A stretch of 64,000 bases of DNA from Rheinheimera salexigens (GCF_001752395.1 NZ_MKEK01000001.1:495466-559465), one strand, 5' to 3'; shown: positions 38,010 through 49,240, counted from the stretch's first letter. Notes: a model not told the origin generated them from the letters alone. Program-made: numbers and translations.

Positions 38010-38984
38010 TTAGGCAATGGATGAAAATAAATAATATTGATAGCCAATAAATGCTGTTAATAATAGCAGGCCTTCAACTTTACTCAATCGGGGACGGCTG
38101 GTTGGCCTTAATGACATTAGTAGTAACACTAGGGTCGCGGCAATCATAATATATGCATCTTGATTACCCGCTTGTGGGTCAATGGCCCCAGGGGCGATAA
38201 CGGCACTTAATCCCAGTACCGCTAGAATATTAATAATATTAGAACCAATAATGTTACCTAACGCCAAATCAACTTCACCTTTAATAATGCCAACAATGCT
38301 GGTGGCTAACTCAGGTAAACTGGTGCTTAAGGCAACGATGGTTAAGCCGATAACTAAATCGCTGACACCAACATAACGGGCGATATACACAGCGCCGTGG
38401 ACTAATAGCTGTGAAGCCGCAAGCAGTAATATCATGCCAAGAACAAGCCAAAATAATGCTTGGCTTAGTGAGATAGGCAAGCTTTCTTCATGGCTAATAT
38501 TGTGTAACAAAGGGTCGTCTACTTTAACGGTACGGGCGCAATACACCATAAAAGCAATAAAACAGCAAAAAGTTGCCAGTAATATCAACCCTTCCAACTG
38601 AGTTAGCTGATGGTCGGCTAAAAAGTAAAAACCTAAAAAGGTACTGGCAAGTAGCAACGGATATTCACGTTTAATGGTCAGCGAGGTCACTCTAATGGGT
38701 TTCAGTAAAGCTGCAAAACCAATAACTAATAATATATTAGTTATGTTTGAACCCAGCGCATTACCCACAGCAGTGCTTAAATGACCTTTATATGCTGCAA
38801 TGGAAGACACTAGAATTTCAGGCATAGAAGTGCCAAGTGCAATGACGGTTAAGCCAATCAGCATAGGCGATATGCGGGTATAGCGCGCGACAGAGGCAGC
38901 GCCATAGATCAAACGATCAGCACTCCAAACCAGAAGTACTAAGCCAACAAATACCACAATAATCGCGATGAGCAAGGGTGACAA
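38010..38984 (-). CDS. yrbG: Calcium/sodium antiporter family protein YrbG
   Basis: The 324-residue inner-membrane protein of the CaCA superfamily carries the two alpha repeats (GLTVIALGTSMPEILVS, about 44-60, and GLTIVALSTSLPELATS, about 215-231). It is the conserved first gene of the kds-lpt cluster. Its start is TTG at 38984, supported by AGAGGA about 8 bases upstream. The transported ion has not been settled for most YrbG proteins. Confidence 0.9.
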   Translation of the reverse strand: MSPLLIAIIVVFVGLVLLVWSADRLIYGAASVARYTRISPMLIGLTVIALGTSMPEILVSSIAAYKGHLSTAVGNALGSNITNILLVIGFAALLKPIRVTSLTIKREYPLLLASTFLGFYFLADHQLTQLEGLILLATFCCFIAFMVYCARTVKVDDPLLHNISHEESLPISLSQALFWLVLGMILLLAASQLLVHGAVYIARYVGVSDLVIGLTIVALSTSLPELATSIVGIIKGEVDLALGNIIGSNIINILAVLGLSAVIAPGAIDPQAGNQDAYIMIAATLVLLLMSLRPTSRPRLSKVEGLLLLTAFIGYQYYLFSSIA

Positions 38985-39276
38985 TTGTTAGTTCCTCTGC
39001 AGTAATAGCATATCTATAGTATTTTCCAGCTTATCAGGCTGAAATGCAAAAAAAGCTGTTAATTAGCTAAATGTTAGCATTTCTACACAGTTTGTAACGA
39101 TTTTTAGTAACGACTTTACACCTGAACGGGTTTACAATGATAGTAACCAAGTTGGTGTTAATTGCAAACATACACACATGTATGTATATTGTCGCCCTCT
39201 ATAAATGAGTATAATCAAGGTATAACCGCGGTATTCATAAAGCGCTAATATACGGTTTGATATACGGAGAAATAAT

Positions 39277-40080
39277 TTGTCGGATACGATAATAGATATT
39301 CAACATTTGCACTTTAGTCGTGGTGATAGAGAGATATATCGCGACCTTAATATGCAATTTGCCCGTGGTAAAGTTACTGCCGTTATGGGCCCCAGTGGTA
39401 TTGGTAAAACAACATTACTGCGCTTGATTGGTGGTCAGTTAAAACCAAGCCAAGGCCATATTATGTTTGATAGCCAAGATATTCCTACGCTTTCTCGATC
39501 TGAGTTATATCAAGCTCGCAAAAAAATGAGCATGCTATTTCAAAGTGGTGCCTTGTTTACAGAAATGTCGGTATTTGACAACGTAGCCTTCCCAATTCGA
39601 GAACATACTAAGTTAAGTGAATCTTTAATTCGTTTAATTGTATTGATGAAACTCGAAGCCGTTGGTTTAAGAGGCGCGCGTGATTTATTACCGGGCGAGT
39701 TATCTGGCGGTATGGCACGCAGAGCGGCATTAGCTCGAGCGATTGCGCTAGACCCAGAACTTATTATGTATGACGAACCCTTTGCTGGCCAAGATCCAAT
39801 TTCGATGGGCGTTATTGTGCGGTTAATTAAGTCATTAAATAATGCCTTAGGTTTAACCTCGGTTGTAGTAACCCATGATGTTAATGAAGTGATGAGCATT
39901 GCAGATTATGTTTATGTTATCGCAGAAAAAACCGTAGTGGGTCATGGTACGCCGGAACAATTGCGTCAGCATCCTTCTGCTTTAGTTCAGCAATTCTTAA
40001 AAGGTGAAGCAGATGGCCCAGTACCGTTTCATTTTAATGCCGCACCTTATGAGGAAGAGTTAATGGAGCTTGCTAAGTGA
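39277..40080 (+). CDS. mlaF: Phospholipid transport ABC ATPase MlaF
   Basis: The 267-residue ATPase has Walker [10 protein letters not shown], signature [14 protein letters not shown] and Walker [15 protein letters not shown]. It energises the MlaFEDB complex in retrograde transport that maintains outer-membrane lipid asymmetry. The start is TTG with GGAG 8 bases upstream. The 292-base region between yrbG and mlaF should hold divergent promoters; I see no clear one. It overlaps mlaE by four bases (GTGA). Confidence 0.95.
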   Translation: MSDTIIDIQHLHFSRGDREIYRDLNMQFARGKVTAVMGPSGIGKTTLLRLIGGQLKPSQGHIMFDSQDIPTLSRSELYQARKKMSMLFQSGALFTEMSVFDNVAFPIREHTKLSESLIRLIVLMKLEAVGLRGARDLLPGELSGGMARRAALARAIALDPELIMYDEPFAGQDPISMGVIVRLIKSLNNALGLTSVVVTHDVNEVMSIADYVYVIAEKTVVGHGTPEQLRQHPSALVQQFLKGEADGPVPFHFNAAPYEEELMELAK

Positions 40081-40859
40081 TTGCCCATAAAATTCAACAA
40101 CTAGGCCATGCAGCAATATCTAGCGTACAAGGATTTGGTAAAGCTGGCACTATGCTGTTTTCAGCTTTAATCGGCAAACCCGATTTCCGGCGCAATTTTC
40201 CGCTGTTAATGCGCCAGTTATATGTAGTCGGTGTGCTGTCGTTACTGATTATTGTCGTATCAGGCCTATTTATTGGTATGGTGCTTGCGTTGCAAGGCTA
40301 TACGGTGCTGGTTAAGTTTGGTGCCGAACAAATGCTGGGGCCTTTAGTCGCCTTAAGCTTATTGCGCGAACTAGGCCCAGTGGTAACAGCGCTATTGTTC
40401 GCGGGTCGTGCCGGTAGTGCACTAACCGCAGAAATTGGCTTAATGAAAGCAACCGAGCAGCTATCGAGTATGGAAATGATGGCGGTCGATCCATTACGCC
40501 GTATTATTGCCCCGCGCTTTTGGGCGGGTGTAATTAGTATGCCGTTATTAGCGTTAATTTTTAACGCTGTTGGTATCTTAGGCGGCCACTTAGTTGGCGT
40601 CGAATGGTTAGGTGTAGATGGCGGCGGTTATTGGTCAGCTATGCAAGCAAACGTCGATTTATATCAGGATATTATGAATGGCGTGATTAAGAGTTTTGTA
40701 TTTGCAATTATCGTCGTATGGATTGCTTTACACAAAGGTTATGACGCTGTACCCACTTCTGAGGGGATTAGCCGAGCCACAACTGAAACGGTCGTAACAG
40801 CATCTTTAACCGTGCTGGCCTTCGATTTTATTTTAACTGCAATTATGTTTGGTGGATAA
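40077..40859 (+). CDS. mlaE: Phospholipid transport permease MlaE
   Basis: This 260-residue permease has about five membrane segments and the MlaE signature [25 protein letters not shown] (quoted in part: [16 protein letters not shown]). It forms the membrane channel of the Mla complex. It starts with GTG overlapping the mlaF stop. The stop is followed after one base by the mlaD ATG. Confidence 0.95.
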   Translation: MIAHKIQQLGHAAISSVQGFGKAGTMLFSALIGKPDFRRNFPLLMRQLYVVGVLSLLIIVVSGLFIGMVLALQGYTVLVKFGAEQMLGPLVALSLLRELGPVVTALLFAGRAGSALTAEIGLMKATEQLSSMEMMAVDPLRRIIAPRFWAGVISMPLLALIFNAVGILGGHLVGVEWLGVDGGGYWSAMQANVDLYQDIMNGVIKSFVFAIIVVWIALHKGYDAVPTSEGISRATTETVVTASLTVLAFDFILTAIMFGG

Positions 40860-40860
40860 G

Positions 40861-41325
40861 ATGACCACGCGGAAAATTGAATTACTCGTCGGCAGCTTTA
40901 TAGTGTTAGCCATAGCTGCATTTTTTATGTTGGCATTAAATGTTGCTAATAGCGGTGTAGGTGGCGGTAGCGATACCTACTTATTACAAGCTAGGTTTGA
41001 TAATATCGGTGGCTTAAAAGTACGCTCGCCGGTAAAAGTGGGCGGAGTCGTTGTTGGTCGAGTGACCGCAATAAACTTAGATACTAGCCGCTATACGCCG
41101 GTTGTTAGCATAGCCATTAATAGTGCTTATAGTAACTTTCCTGAAACTAGCTCGTTGGCCATTTTAACCTCTGGTTTATTGGGCGAGCAGTATTTGGGGC
41201 TGCAACCTGGCTTTATAGATGAAACCGTTGAAATATTGGCTGACGGTGACTATATCGAAGATACCAAGTCAGCCATTGTGCTGGAAGAATTAATCGGCCA
41301 ATTCTTATTTAATCGAGGAAGCTAA
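40861..41325 (+). CDS. mlaD: MCE-domain lipid-binding protein MlaD
   Basis: From the ATG at 40861 the product is 154 residues. It has one N-terminal membrane anchor (LLVGSFIVLAIAAFFMLAL) and an MCE domain (LQARFDNIGGLKVRSPVKVGG). MlaD forms a hexameric ring that moves lipid between MlaC and MlaE. The frame is open four codons upstream at a TTG, but GGTGG just before 40861 supports the ATG. Confidence 0.95.
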   Translation: MTTRKIELLVGSFIVLAIAAFFMLALNVANSGVGGGSDTYLLQARFDNIGGLKVRSPVKVGGVVVGRVTAINLDTSRYTPVVSIAINSAYSNFPETSSLAILTSGLLGEQYLGLQPGFIDETVEILADGDYIEDTKSAIVLEELIGQFLFNRGS

Positions 41326-41328
41326 TCT

Positions 41329-41979
41329 ATGAAACTAACAACCTTAATAATGGGCGTGCTTATTAGTTGTTGCAGCCTTGTTTTTTCTGCACAAGCAGAG
41401 GTGGAAACTTATACCGATCCTTACAAAATGATGGAAGTGGTCGCGGACAAAACCTTTAGCCGGATGGCAAAAGATAAGCTTAAAGTGGAAGCCGATCCAG
41501 ATTATTTACGGGTTATTGTCAATGAAGAACTGGTACCTTATATTGATAGCCGATATGCCGCACTTCGGGTTATCGGTAATAGTGCTGATTTGCGCAATAT
41601 GCCGCGTGAAGACTTATTAGCCTTTGTTGATGCGTTTCAAGAATATATGGTCGCTACTTATGCTGGTGTCTTTACCCAGTATACTGATCAAAAAGTGATG
41701 ATTGAACCAGCTTCTGATATTGGTAATCAAAAAATTATTAGTATTAAAACGCGTGTTATCGATCCGGGTAAACCTGATATTAATATTGAGTTTAAATTAC
41801 GCCGAGGCAAAAACAGTGATACCTGGTTAGTATTTGATATGGTTGCCGAAGGCATTTCACTGCTGGACAGTAAGCGGGCAGAGCTAAGCAATATCATTCG
41901 CCAGCAAGGTTTACCCAGTGTGACTAGCCTTTTACTTGAAAAAGCCAAGGCGCCAATTCAAAAGGCTGAACAGAAGTGA
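41329..41979 (+). CDS. mlaC: Periplasmic phospholipid-binding protein MlaC
   Basis: The 216-residue protein has a signal peptide ending near SAQAEVET and the Tgt2/MlaC fold (DPYKMMEVVADKTF, VNEELVPYIDSRYAALRVIG). It carries phospholipid between the outer-membrane MlaA complex and MlaD. GAGGA lies upstream. Its stop overlaps the mlaB GTG start. Confidence 0.94.
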   Translation: MKLTTLIMGVLISCCSLVFSAQAEVETYTDPYKMMEVVADKTFSRMAKDKLKVEADPDYLRVIVNEELVPYIDSRYAALRVIGNSADLRNMPREDLLAFVDAFQEYMVATYAGVFTQYTDQKVMIEPASDIGNQKIISIKTRVIDPGKPDINIEFKLRRGKNSDTWLVFDMVAEGISLLDSKRAELSNIIRQQGLPSVTSLLLEKAKAPIQKAEQK

Positions 41980-42269
41980 GACTTGAGATAACAGCTGAGG
42001 GTAATCGCTTTCGTTTTGACGGCGCACTAAATCGTGATACGTTAATGCTGTATTCACCCTTTAAGTTGTTAAATACGGTAACACAAAGGGTACAGTTTGA
42101 TTTTTCAGCATTAACAGTGGTTGATACTGCAGGCTTAGCGTGGTTGCTCCAGCAATTAGCCCAAGCCCAAGCGACTGGCTTAAAAATTGAGTTGTGTAAT
42201 GTCCCACAGCAGCTGTTATCATTGGCTGATGTGAGTGCAGTAAGGGCGTTATTGCCAATTGTTGAGTAA
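41976..42269 (+). CDS. mlaB: STAS-domain protein MlaB
   Basis: The 97-residue STAS domain protein (VQFDFSALTVVDTAGLAWLL carries the family helix and Thr site) is the cytoplasmic subunit that stabilises MlaF. It begins with GTG overlapping the mlaC stop (GTGAG) and is followed by ibaG after 9 bases. Confidence 0.9.
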   Translation: MRLEITAEGNRFRFDGALNRDTLMLYSPFKLLNTVTQRVQFDFSALTVVDTAGLAWLLQQLAQAQATGLKIELCNVPQQLLSLADVSAVRALLPIVE

Positions 42270-42278
42270 GGTTGAACT

Positions 42279-42536
42279 TTGGATATTAAGCAATTAGAAC
42301 ATTTATTATTAGAGCAGCTAGCGTTAGCAGAAGTGTATGTTAAGGCTGAGGGTACCAATTATAATGTGATTGCAGTTGGCAGCTGTTTTGCCGATGTTAG
42401 TCGGGTAAAACAGCAGCAAATGGTGTATGCACCTTTAATGGACGCAATCGCTGATGGCAGAATACACGCTGTTAGCATCAAGACCTTTACGCCAGAACAA
42501 TGGCGTAGAGAAAAACTTTTAAATCCTCCAGCGTAG
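42279..42536 (+). CDS. ibaG: BolA family protein IbaG
   Basis: The 85-residue protein has the BolA fold and sequence (VIAVGSCFADVSRVKQQQMVY, HAVSIKTFTPEQW). BolA-type proteins work with monothiol glutaredoxins in Fe-S handling; IbaG is linked to acid response and envelope integrity. It starts with TTG, with AAGG 7 bases upstream. It lies between mlaB and murA, as in E. coli. Confidence 0.92.
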   Translation: MDIKQLEHLLLEQLALAEVYVKAEGTNYNVIAVGSCFADVSRVKQQQMVYAPLMDAIADGRIHAVSIKTFTPEQWRREKLLNPPA

Positions 42537-43802
<1,266 letters not shown>

Positions 43803-43847
43803 TAAGCATTGTTTACTCTACTTTAAACAGTGGATGCTTGAATAAGA

Positions 43848-43878
43848 AACGGCTTGCTTAATGCAGGCCGTTTTTTTT
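43848..43878 (+). terminator. Rho-independent terminator of the mla-murA operon
   Basis: AACGGCTTGC, loop TTAAT, GCAGGCCGTT form a 10-bp stem with one G-T wobble, followed directly by a run of eight T (43871-43878). It ends at the 3' edge of convergent degS. Confidence 0.9.
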
Positions 43879-44959
43879 AGATAACTTCGCGGGCGATAGC
43901 TGTTAAAGATAAGCGTTGTGAATTGCGCTCTATGGTCAATTCTAACGTGGCGTTAGGCGCCGTTTCTGCGATTAAATTTAACGCCGCTTGTACATTACGA
44001 AAACGTTGACCATTTATTTCTAAAATAATATCGTCCACTTGTACCCCAGCTTCTGCTGCCGGGCCATTGGCACTCACGGCAGTGATCCTAATGCCATACA
44101 ATAATTGGCCTGAAGAGGTTAAGCGCTCACCAGAAGCATTTAACACAGCATCACCCGACAAGCCTAGATAGCTGCGAGTAACACGGCCATGTTTAATAAT
44201 TTTTTGCATGACATTTAATGCCAGTTGATAGGGGACGGCTAAGAAAATACCTTGCACATCCTGATTCTCTAGCTGGTAAGCTGCAGCATTGATGCCAACT
44301 AAACTACCATTAGTGTTAACTAAGGCGCCTCCAGAATTACCTCTATTAATAGCTGCATCCATGCGCATAAAGTCCAAATAGCTACCTTGAGAGCTTAAGC
44401 CATTATTGCCATTAGCACTGATAATGCCCTGGGTAATGGTTTGGCCAAGATTTAACGGGTTACCAATCGCCAGTACGACATCACCAACTTGAGGTTCAAG
44501 CTCGGGATCTTGAGGAATAACCGGTAAATTTTCAGCTTGGACATAAAGCACCGCTAAATCGGTCATTTTATCTTGGCCAATTAATACCGCTTCTAACCAA
44601 CGACCATCTTGCAAGGCGACTTCAATATGATCAGCACCATAGACAACATGATAATTAGTTAGAATATAGCCTTTAGCACTCATTAACACGCCTGATCCAA
44701 GCTCTTGACGCTCTATAGTGCGAGGCCGTAAGCCACGAGGATCAACTAAAGTACTGCGGGTGTACACATTAACCACCGCAGGCGCAGCGCGTCGTACGGC
44801 TTGGTTATAGCTAATTGGCGCGGGCAGGGTTTCATTATTGTTATGCTGAATTGTTGGCAGATTTAAGTTATTTAATAGCGGAAATAGCCATAGCAAAACA
44901 AAAGCTAAGGCTAAGCCATAAGCAATACTTTTAAACAGGAATAAGAGAAATGCGCGCAC
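43877..44959 (-). CDS. degS: Site-1 periplasmic serine endoprotease DegS
   Basis: The 360-residue HtrA-family protease has an uncleaved membrane anchor (about 3-28). The catalytic His is in LTNYHVVYG, Asp in MTDLAVLYV and Ser in GNSGGALV, followed by a single PDZ domain (about 260-350). One PDZ and the anchor distinguish it from DegP/DegQ. It cleaves RseA when outer-membrane proteins misfold, activating sigma-E. The start is GTG at 44959 with AGG at fitting spacing. Confidence 0.93.
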   Translation of the reverse strand: MRAFLLFLFKSIAYGLALAFVLLWLFPLLNNLNLPTIQHNNNETLPAPISYNQAVRRAAPAVVNVYTRSTLVDPRGLRPRTIERQELGSGVLMSAKGYILTNYHVVYGADHIEVALQDGRWLEAVLIGQDKMTDLAVLYVQAENLPVIPQDPELEPQVGDVVLAIGNPLNLGQTITQGIISANGNNGLSSQGSYLDFMRMDAAINRGNSGGALVNTNGSLVGINAAAYQLENQDVQGIFLAVPYQLALNVMQKIIKHGRVTRSYLGLSGDAVLNASGERLTSSGQLLYGIRITAVSANGPAAEAGVQVDDIILEINGQRFRNVQAALNLIAETAPNATLELTIERNSQRLSLTAIAREVI

Positions 44960-45053
44960 AGCAACCTAAAATAATACTTAACAACAATGCGCCTAGCATA
45001 GCACTAAATAAGGTTAGGCAGTAGAGTTAACCACTGCCTAGCCTAATGGCTTA

Positions 45054-46403
45054 CTATCGAATTAAAACATACAGATTAGTATTACCTCGCTGGATGTTGA
45101 GCGCAGCAATACCATTACGATTTTCTAAGGCTTTACGCAAATCACTGACATTTTTAATCGCTTGTCGGTTAACCCCTATAATAAGGTCATCGGCCATTAA
45201 GCCTATTTGAGCCGCGGGTGAGTTAGCTTCGACAGTGTCAACTTTAACCCCTTTGTCAGCATTAGATAAAGCGGCACCTTGCAACATAGGATGCATTTCG
45301 TTAGCGGATACGGTTGCTTCCGTTAAGCTACCTAATGTCACGGTTACACTACGCTCTTTACCATCACGTAAAATACCCAACTTAGCTTTCTTGCCCGCTC
45401 CTAAGGTGGCAACTTTGGCCCGCAATTCATTAAAGTTGCTAATTCGATTGTCATTCATACTTATGACAACATCACCCGACTTTAAACCGGCTTTATCTGC
45501 TGGGCTATCGGGTATGACTTCATTTACCCACGCGCCTCTACTCACTTTTAAATTCATCGCTTCGGTAAGATCGGCCGTAACATCTCCACCGCGAATGCCT
45601 AAGCTGCCAGGCCTAACTTCGCCGTACTCAATAATTTGATCAACTAAGTTTTTCATCATATTAGTCGGGATAGCAAAACCAATACCAATATTGCCACCAT
45701 TTGGGCCAAGAATAGCGGTATTGATACCGATAAGTTCGCCGCGTAAATTTAATAGCGCGCCACCGGAGTTACCGCTATTAATAGCAGCATCAGTTTGAAT
45801 AAAATCTTCTAAGCCTTCAATGCCTAAACCACCACGACCTAATGCACTAATAATGCCTGAAGTAACGGTTTGCTCTAAACCAAAAGGGTTGCCAACCGCA
45901 ATGGCAAAGTCGCCAACTCGAAGCTTATCCGAGTTAGCCAGGGGGACTTGCGCTAGTTTTTGGGCTTCAATTTGTAATAAGGCAATATCACTTTGGGCAT
46001 CAGTACCAAGCTTCTTAGCTTTAAAAGTCCGGCCATCTTTGAGCCGGATTTGTATATTGTCGGCGTCTTCAATAACATGATTGTTGGTAACAATATAGCC
46101 TTTATCGGCATCGATAATAACACCTGAACCTAAACCTTTGAACGGTCGTTCTTGGCGTTGTTCATTTGGGCCACGTTGACCAAAAAAATAACGAAACGCT
46201 TCGGGTATCCGTTGTTGTACTTCACGGCTGCCTTCAACAGAGATATGGACAATGGCGGGAGTGGCTTGTTCAAGCATAGGGGCTAAAGTAGGTATTTCCT
46301 CAGAGCTTGAGAAAAACGGTATTTTGGCTTCAGCTGGTAAAGGGTTAGCCAACATCAAGCCTGCTGCGATAGCAGCACTAACTAATGACAATTTCTTATT
46401 CAT
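45054..46403 (-). CDS. degQ: Do-family periplasmic serine protease (DegQ/DegP)
   Basis: The 449-residue protease-chaperone has a signal peptide (VSAAIAAGLMLANPLPAEA). Its triad residues lie in IVTNNHVIED, QSDIALLQI and GNSGGALLN, and two PDZ domains follow. The short LA-loop region and the position next to degS favour DegQ over DegP. It degrades or refolds misfolded envelope proteins. It lies upstream of degS on the same strand with a 94-base gap. Confidence 0.93.
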   Translation of the reverse strand: MNKKLSLVSAAIAAGLMLANPLPAEAKIPFFSSSEEIPTLAPMLEQATPAIVHISVEGSREVQQRIPEAFRYFFGQRGPNEQRQERPFKGLGSGVIIDADKGYIVTNNHVIEDADNIQIRLKDGRTFKAKKLGTDAQSDIALLQIEAQKLAQVPLANSDKLRVGDFAIAVGNPFGLEQTVTSGIISALGRGGLGIEGLEDFIQTDAAINSGNSGGALLNLRGELIGINTAILGPNGGNIGIGFAIPTNMMKNLVDQIIEYGEVRPGSLGIRGGDVTADLTEAMNLKVSRGAWVNEVIPDSPADKAGLKSGDVVISMNDNRISNFNELRAKVATLGAGKKAKLGILRDGKERSVTVTLGSLTEATVSANEMHPMLQGAALSNADKGVKVDTVEANSPAAQIGLMADDLIIGVNRQAIKNVSDLRKALENRNGIAALNIQRGNTNLYVLIR

Positions 46404-46489
46404 AGCGCAAAAGTCTCCAATTACAGTTCGCGGTTAAGAACCGCAAACTGTTAAAAAAGTTCCGTTATGCTAGATAAAACATCTAAAGC

Positions 46490-46936
46490 TTATTTAGTTT
46501 GCTCAACCGCTTTTTGCTTAATTAAGCCACTACTTTGACCTGAGTAGTCACGCGGTTGCTGCACAGTGTCAGAATATACACGGCGCTTTTCATCAATTTG
46601 ATCCAGTGATTGACGAATATGTGACGCAATATCACCCGATAAATAATTAAGTTCACTATCAGGTTTATCCGCAGGCTGCTCTACTAATTGCATTTTAGAG
46701 TCAGCAATATGCCGTGCAATGCGACCATAATTATCCTGCAATTGCATCATTAACTGATTGGTCGTCTCTAAATGCGACGAAACATCTTGTCGATACTGGT
46801 GTAGCTGGCTTTTACTTAACTGCAGCTCCTGTTGCAGTTTATCGTGATTAAATTGCCGTAACGTAAAATAGCGACTAATAATAGCGCCTAGTATTAGACC
46901 TATGCTTGTAGCAATGGCGATAACAACAAAATCCAT
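46490..46936 (-). CDS. zapG: Z-ring associated protein ZapG (YhcB, DUF1043)
   Basis: This 148-residue protein has one N-terminal membrane helix (about 4-22) and a cytoplasmic coiled coil (HDKLQQELQLSKSQLHQYRQ), the DUF1043/YhcB pattern. YhcB/ZapG links cell division and envelope growth. GGAG lies 6 bases before the ATG. It is divergent from zapE, which also acts at division. Confidence 0.88.
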   Translation of the reverse strand: MDFVVIAIATSIGLILGAIISRYFTLRQFNHDKLQQELQLSKSQLHQYRQDVSSHLETTNQLMMQLQDNYGRIARHIADSKMQLVEQPADKPDSELNYLSGDIASHIRQSLDQIDEKRRVYSDTVQQPRDYSGQSSGLIKQKAVEQTK

Positions 46937-47061
46937 AATAGCTCCAGAAAAGTAAATTCTTTTAGTTAGTGTAACCCAACTTCTTATCCCTAGTGGTAAG
47001 GCATGTTACAATTGAAATCTGAATTTAGGGTTAAAGCCATTAGCTTTCAAGCAAGATTTCA

Positions 47062-48153
47062 ATGACACCAATAGAAAAGTATCAACAAGACTTAACACGA
47101 GACGATTTTCAATACGACGCCGCCCAAGAATATGCCGTTAAACAACTGCAACGCTTGTATGACGATTATTGTAATAGCCGCTTAGAAACTCCTTCTTGGT
47201 GGCAGCGCTTTATTTCAAACAAAAAGTCGACTAAACCATTACTAGGCCTGTACTTTTGGGGCGGAGTTGGCCGTGGTAAAACCTACCTTGTCGATACATT
47301 TTACCAAAGTCTACCGACTAAACGTAAGTTACGCATTCATTTTCATCGATTTATGCATAGAGTGCATGAAGAACTTAAACTTTTGCACGGTGAAGCCAAT
47401 CCATTAGAAAAAGTGGCTGATAAATTTAAACAAGAAACGGATATTTTATGTTTCGATGAGTTTTTTGTCTCCGACATTACCGATGCGATGATCTTAGGCA
47501 CTTTAATGCAGGCGTTATTTGCGCGTGGTATTACCTTAGTGGCAACATCTAATATTGAACCGGATGGTTTATATCTGAATGGTTTACAACGCGCCAGATT
47601 TTTGCCAGCGATTGCCTTAATTAACCAGCACACCCAAATTGTTAATGTTGATAGCGGCATAGACTATCGGTTACGGACATTAGAGAAAGCCAATATTTTT
47701 CATTATCCTGCGGATGAGCAGGCAGAGCAGAATTTACAGCAATATTTTATGGCTTTATCGGCAGAACCGCAGCGTTTTAATGTTAAAGTAGATGTGGCTA
47801 ACCGCCAACTTAATGCTAAAGCAGAAGCCGATGGTGTTATTTGGTTTGATTTTGCCGAGTTGTGTGAAACGGCTCGCAGCCAGTATGATTACATGGAGCT
47901 TAGTCAATGTTATCATACCGTCTTTATCTCTAAAATTAGCGTAATGGGCCGGTACAACGATGATGTTGCCAGACGGTTTATTGCCTTAGTTGATGAGTTT
48001 TATGAACGACACGTTAAATTGATTGTCTCTGCCGAGCAACCACTAGAACAGCTATATCAAGATGGTCTATTAAATTTTGAATTTAAACGCTGTATTAGTC
48101 GTTTGCAAGAGATGCAATCTCATGAATATTTAGCAAAACAGCATTTAGCTTAA
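47062..48153 (+). CDS. zapE: Cell division ATPase ZapE (AFG1-like)
   Basis: The 363-residue AFG1-family ATPase has Walker A GGVGRGKTY (around residues 73-81), Walker B ILCFDEFFVSDITDA and later motifs up to FEFKRCISRLQEM. In E. coli ZapE binds FtsZ at the ring during late division and under stress. The SD is weak. It is separated from rplM by a 205-base region with a strong promoter. Confidence 0.92.
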   Translation: MTPIEKYQQDLTRDDFQYDAAQEYAVKQLQRLYDDYCNSRLETPSWWQRFISNKKSTKPLLGLYFWGGVGRGKTYLVDTFYQSLPTKRKLRIHFHRFMHRVHEELKLLHGEANPLEKVADKFKQETDILCFDEFFVSDITDAMILGTLMQALFARGITLVATSNIEPDGLYLNGLQRARFLPAIALINQHTQIVNVDSGIDYRLRTLEKANIFHYPADEQAEQNLQQYFMALSAEPQRFNVKVDVANRQLNAKAEADGVIWFDFAELCETARSQYDYMELSQCYHTVFISKISVMGRYNDDVARRFIALVDEFYERHVKLIVSAEQPLEQLYQDGLLNFEFKRCISRLQEMQSHEYLAKQHLA

Positions 48154-48214
48154 CTATTTTCATTAATATGCAGATATTTTTGTCTGTAATGCTGATTTTT
48201 AAAATTGCTTAATA

Positions 48215-48230
48215 TATAATCCGCGCCCGG
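48215..48230 (+). promoter_or_regulatory. Stringent-type promoter of rplM-rpsI
   Basis: A consensus -10 TATAAT (48215-48220) is followed by the GC-rich discriminator CCGCGCCCGG, typical of promoters repressed by ppGpp. The -35 region is weak (CTGATT around 48192-48197, 17-bp spacer). The start of transcription would be near 48227. Confidence 0.65.
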
Positions 48231-48293
48231 CCTACGTTACAGCCTTATACTGCCGTTAGCCCGGTAGTGATGTACTCGAAGGGGTGCGCGAAC

Positions 48294-48324
48294 GATACAG
48301 GATGCAATAGCCCTGCACTGTATC
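48294..48324 (+). promoter_or_regulatory. Leader hairpin upstream of rplM
   Basis: GATACAG and CTGTATC form a 7-bp outer stem enclosing an inner TGCA/TGCA pairing with an ATAGCCC loop. It sits in the untranslated leader about 35 bases before the rplM ATG. L13 is known to repress its own operon in E. coli, so this is a candidate operator, by inference only. Confidence 0.5.
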
Positions 48325-48358
48325 AGGTGTAACTATGTTTATATTTGGATAGAGTTAA

Positions 48359-48787
48359 ATGAAAACTTTTAGTGCAAAACCAGAAAGCGTAACACGTGAC
48401 TGGTATGTTGTTGATGCGGCAGGTAAAACGCTGGGTCGTATCTCAACTGAAATAGCTACCCGTTTACGTGGTAAGCATAAGCCAGAATACACGCCGCATG
48501 TTGATACGGGTGATTACATCATCGTTATTAATGCTGAAAAAGTGGCTGTAACGGGCAATAAAGCGCAAAACAAAATATATTATTCACACACTGGTTTTCC
48601 AGGTGGCATCAAGGAAATCAGTTTCGAGAAATTGATCGCGAAAAAACCTGAAATGGTTTTGGAACTTGCTATCAAAGGCATGTTACCAAAAGGTCCATTA
48701 GGCCGCGCTATGTTCCGTAAGTTAAAAGTTTACGCCGGCGCAGAGCATCAACATGCTGCTCAGCAACCGCAAGTATTAGATATTTAA
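48359..48787 (+). CDS. rplM: 50S ribosomal protein L13
   Basis: The 142-residue protein matches L13 in length and motifs ([39 protein letters not shown]). It is an early-assembling 50S protein. It forms an operon with rpsI, 12 bases downstream, behind the promoter and leader hairpin described above. Confidence 0.98.
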   Translation: MKTFSAKPESVTRDWYVVDAAGKTLGRISTEIATRLRGKHKPEYTPHVDTGDYIIVINAEKVAVTGNKAQNKIYYSHTGFPGGIKEISFEKLIAKKPEMVLELAIKGMLPKGPLGRAMFRKLKVYAGAEHQHAAQQPQVLDI

Positions 48788-48799
48788 TCGGAGCATATC

Positions 48800-49192
48800 A
48801 TGGCACAGAATCAATATTACGGAACTGGTCGTCGTAAAAGCTCAACGGCCCGTGTATTTATCAAAGCTGGTTCAGGTAAAATTACTGTAAATCAGCGCGC
48901 ATTAACTGAATATTTCGGTCGCGAAACAGCCTGTATGATTGTTAAGCAACCATTAGAATTAGTTGATATGGTTGAAAAGTTTGACTTGTACATCACTGTT
49001 AAAGGTGGTGGTATCAGTGGTCAAGCAGGCGCTATCCGTCACGGTATTACTCGTGCACTGATGGAGTTTGATGAAACATTACGTCCAGCCTTGCGTCAAG
49101 CAGGCTTCGTAACACGTGATGCTCGTCAAGTTGAGCGTAAAAAAGTGGGTCTACGTAAAGCACGTAAACGTCCACAGTTCTCAAAACGTTAA
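48800..49192 (+). CDS. rpsI: 30S ribosomal protein S9
   Basis: The 130-residue protein has the S9 core ([30 protein letters not shown]) and the basic C-terminal tail ending RPQFSKR, which reaches the P-site tRNA. It is the second gene of the rplM operon and is followed by a strong terminator. Confidence 0.98.
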   Translation: MAQNQYYGTGRRKSSTARVFIKAGSGKITVNQRALTEYFGRETACMIVKQPLELVDMVEKFDLYITVKGGGISGQAGAIRHGITRALMEFDETLRPALRQAGFVTRDARQVERKKVGLRKARKRPQFSKR

Positions 49193-49210
49193 TCGTTTTT
49201 GTAGAATTAA

Positions 49211-49240
49211 AAACCCGGCAATTATTCGCCGGGTTTTTTT
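49211..49240 (+). terminator. Rho-independent terminator of rplM-rpsI
   Basis: AAACCCGGC, an 8-base loop and GCCGGGTTT form a perfect 9-bp stem running into seven T. Confidence 0.92.

Noticed and set aside
39170..39192. Near-palindrome around ACACATGTATGT upstream of mlaF
   Set aside because: The symmetry is imperfect and made of simple TA/CA alternation; no regulator could be assigned.
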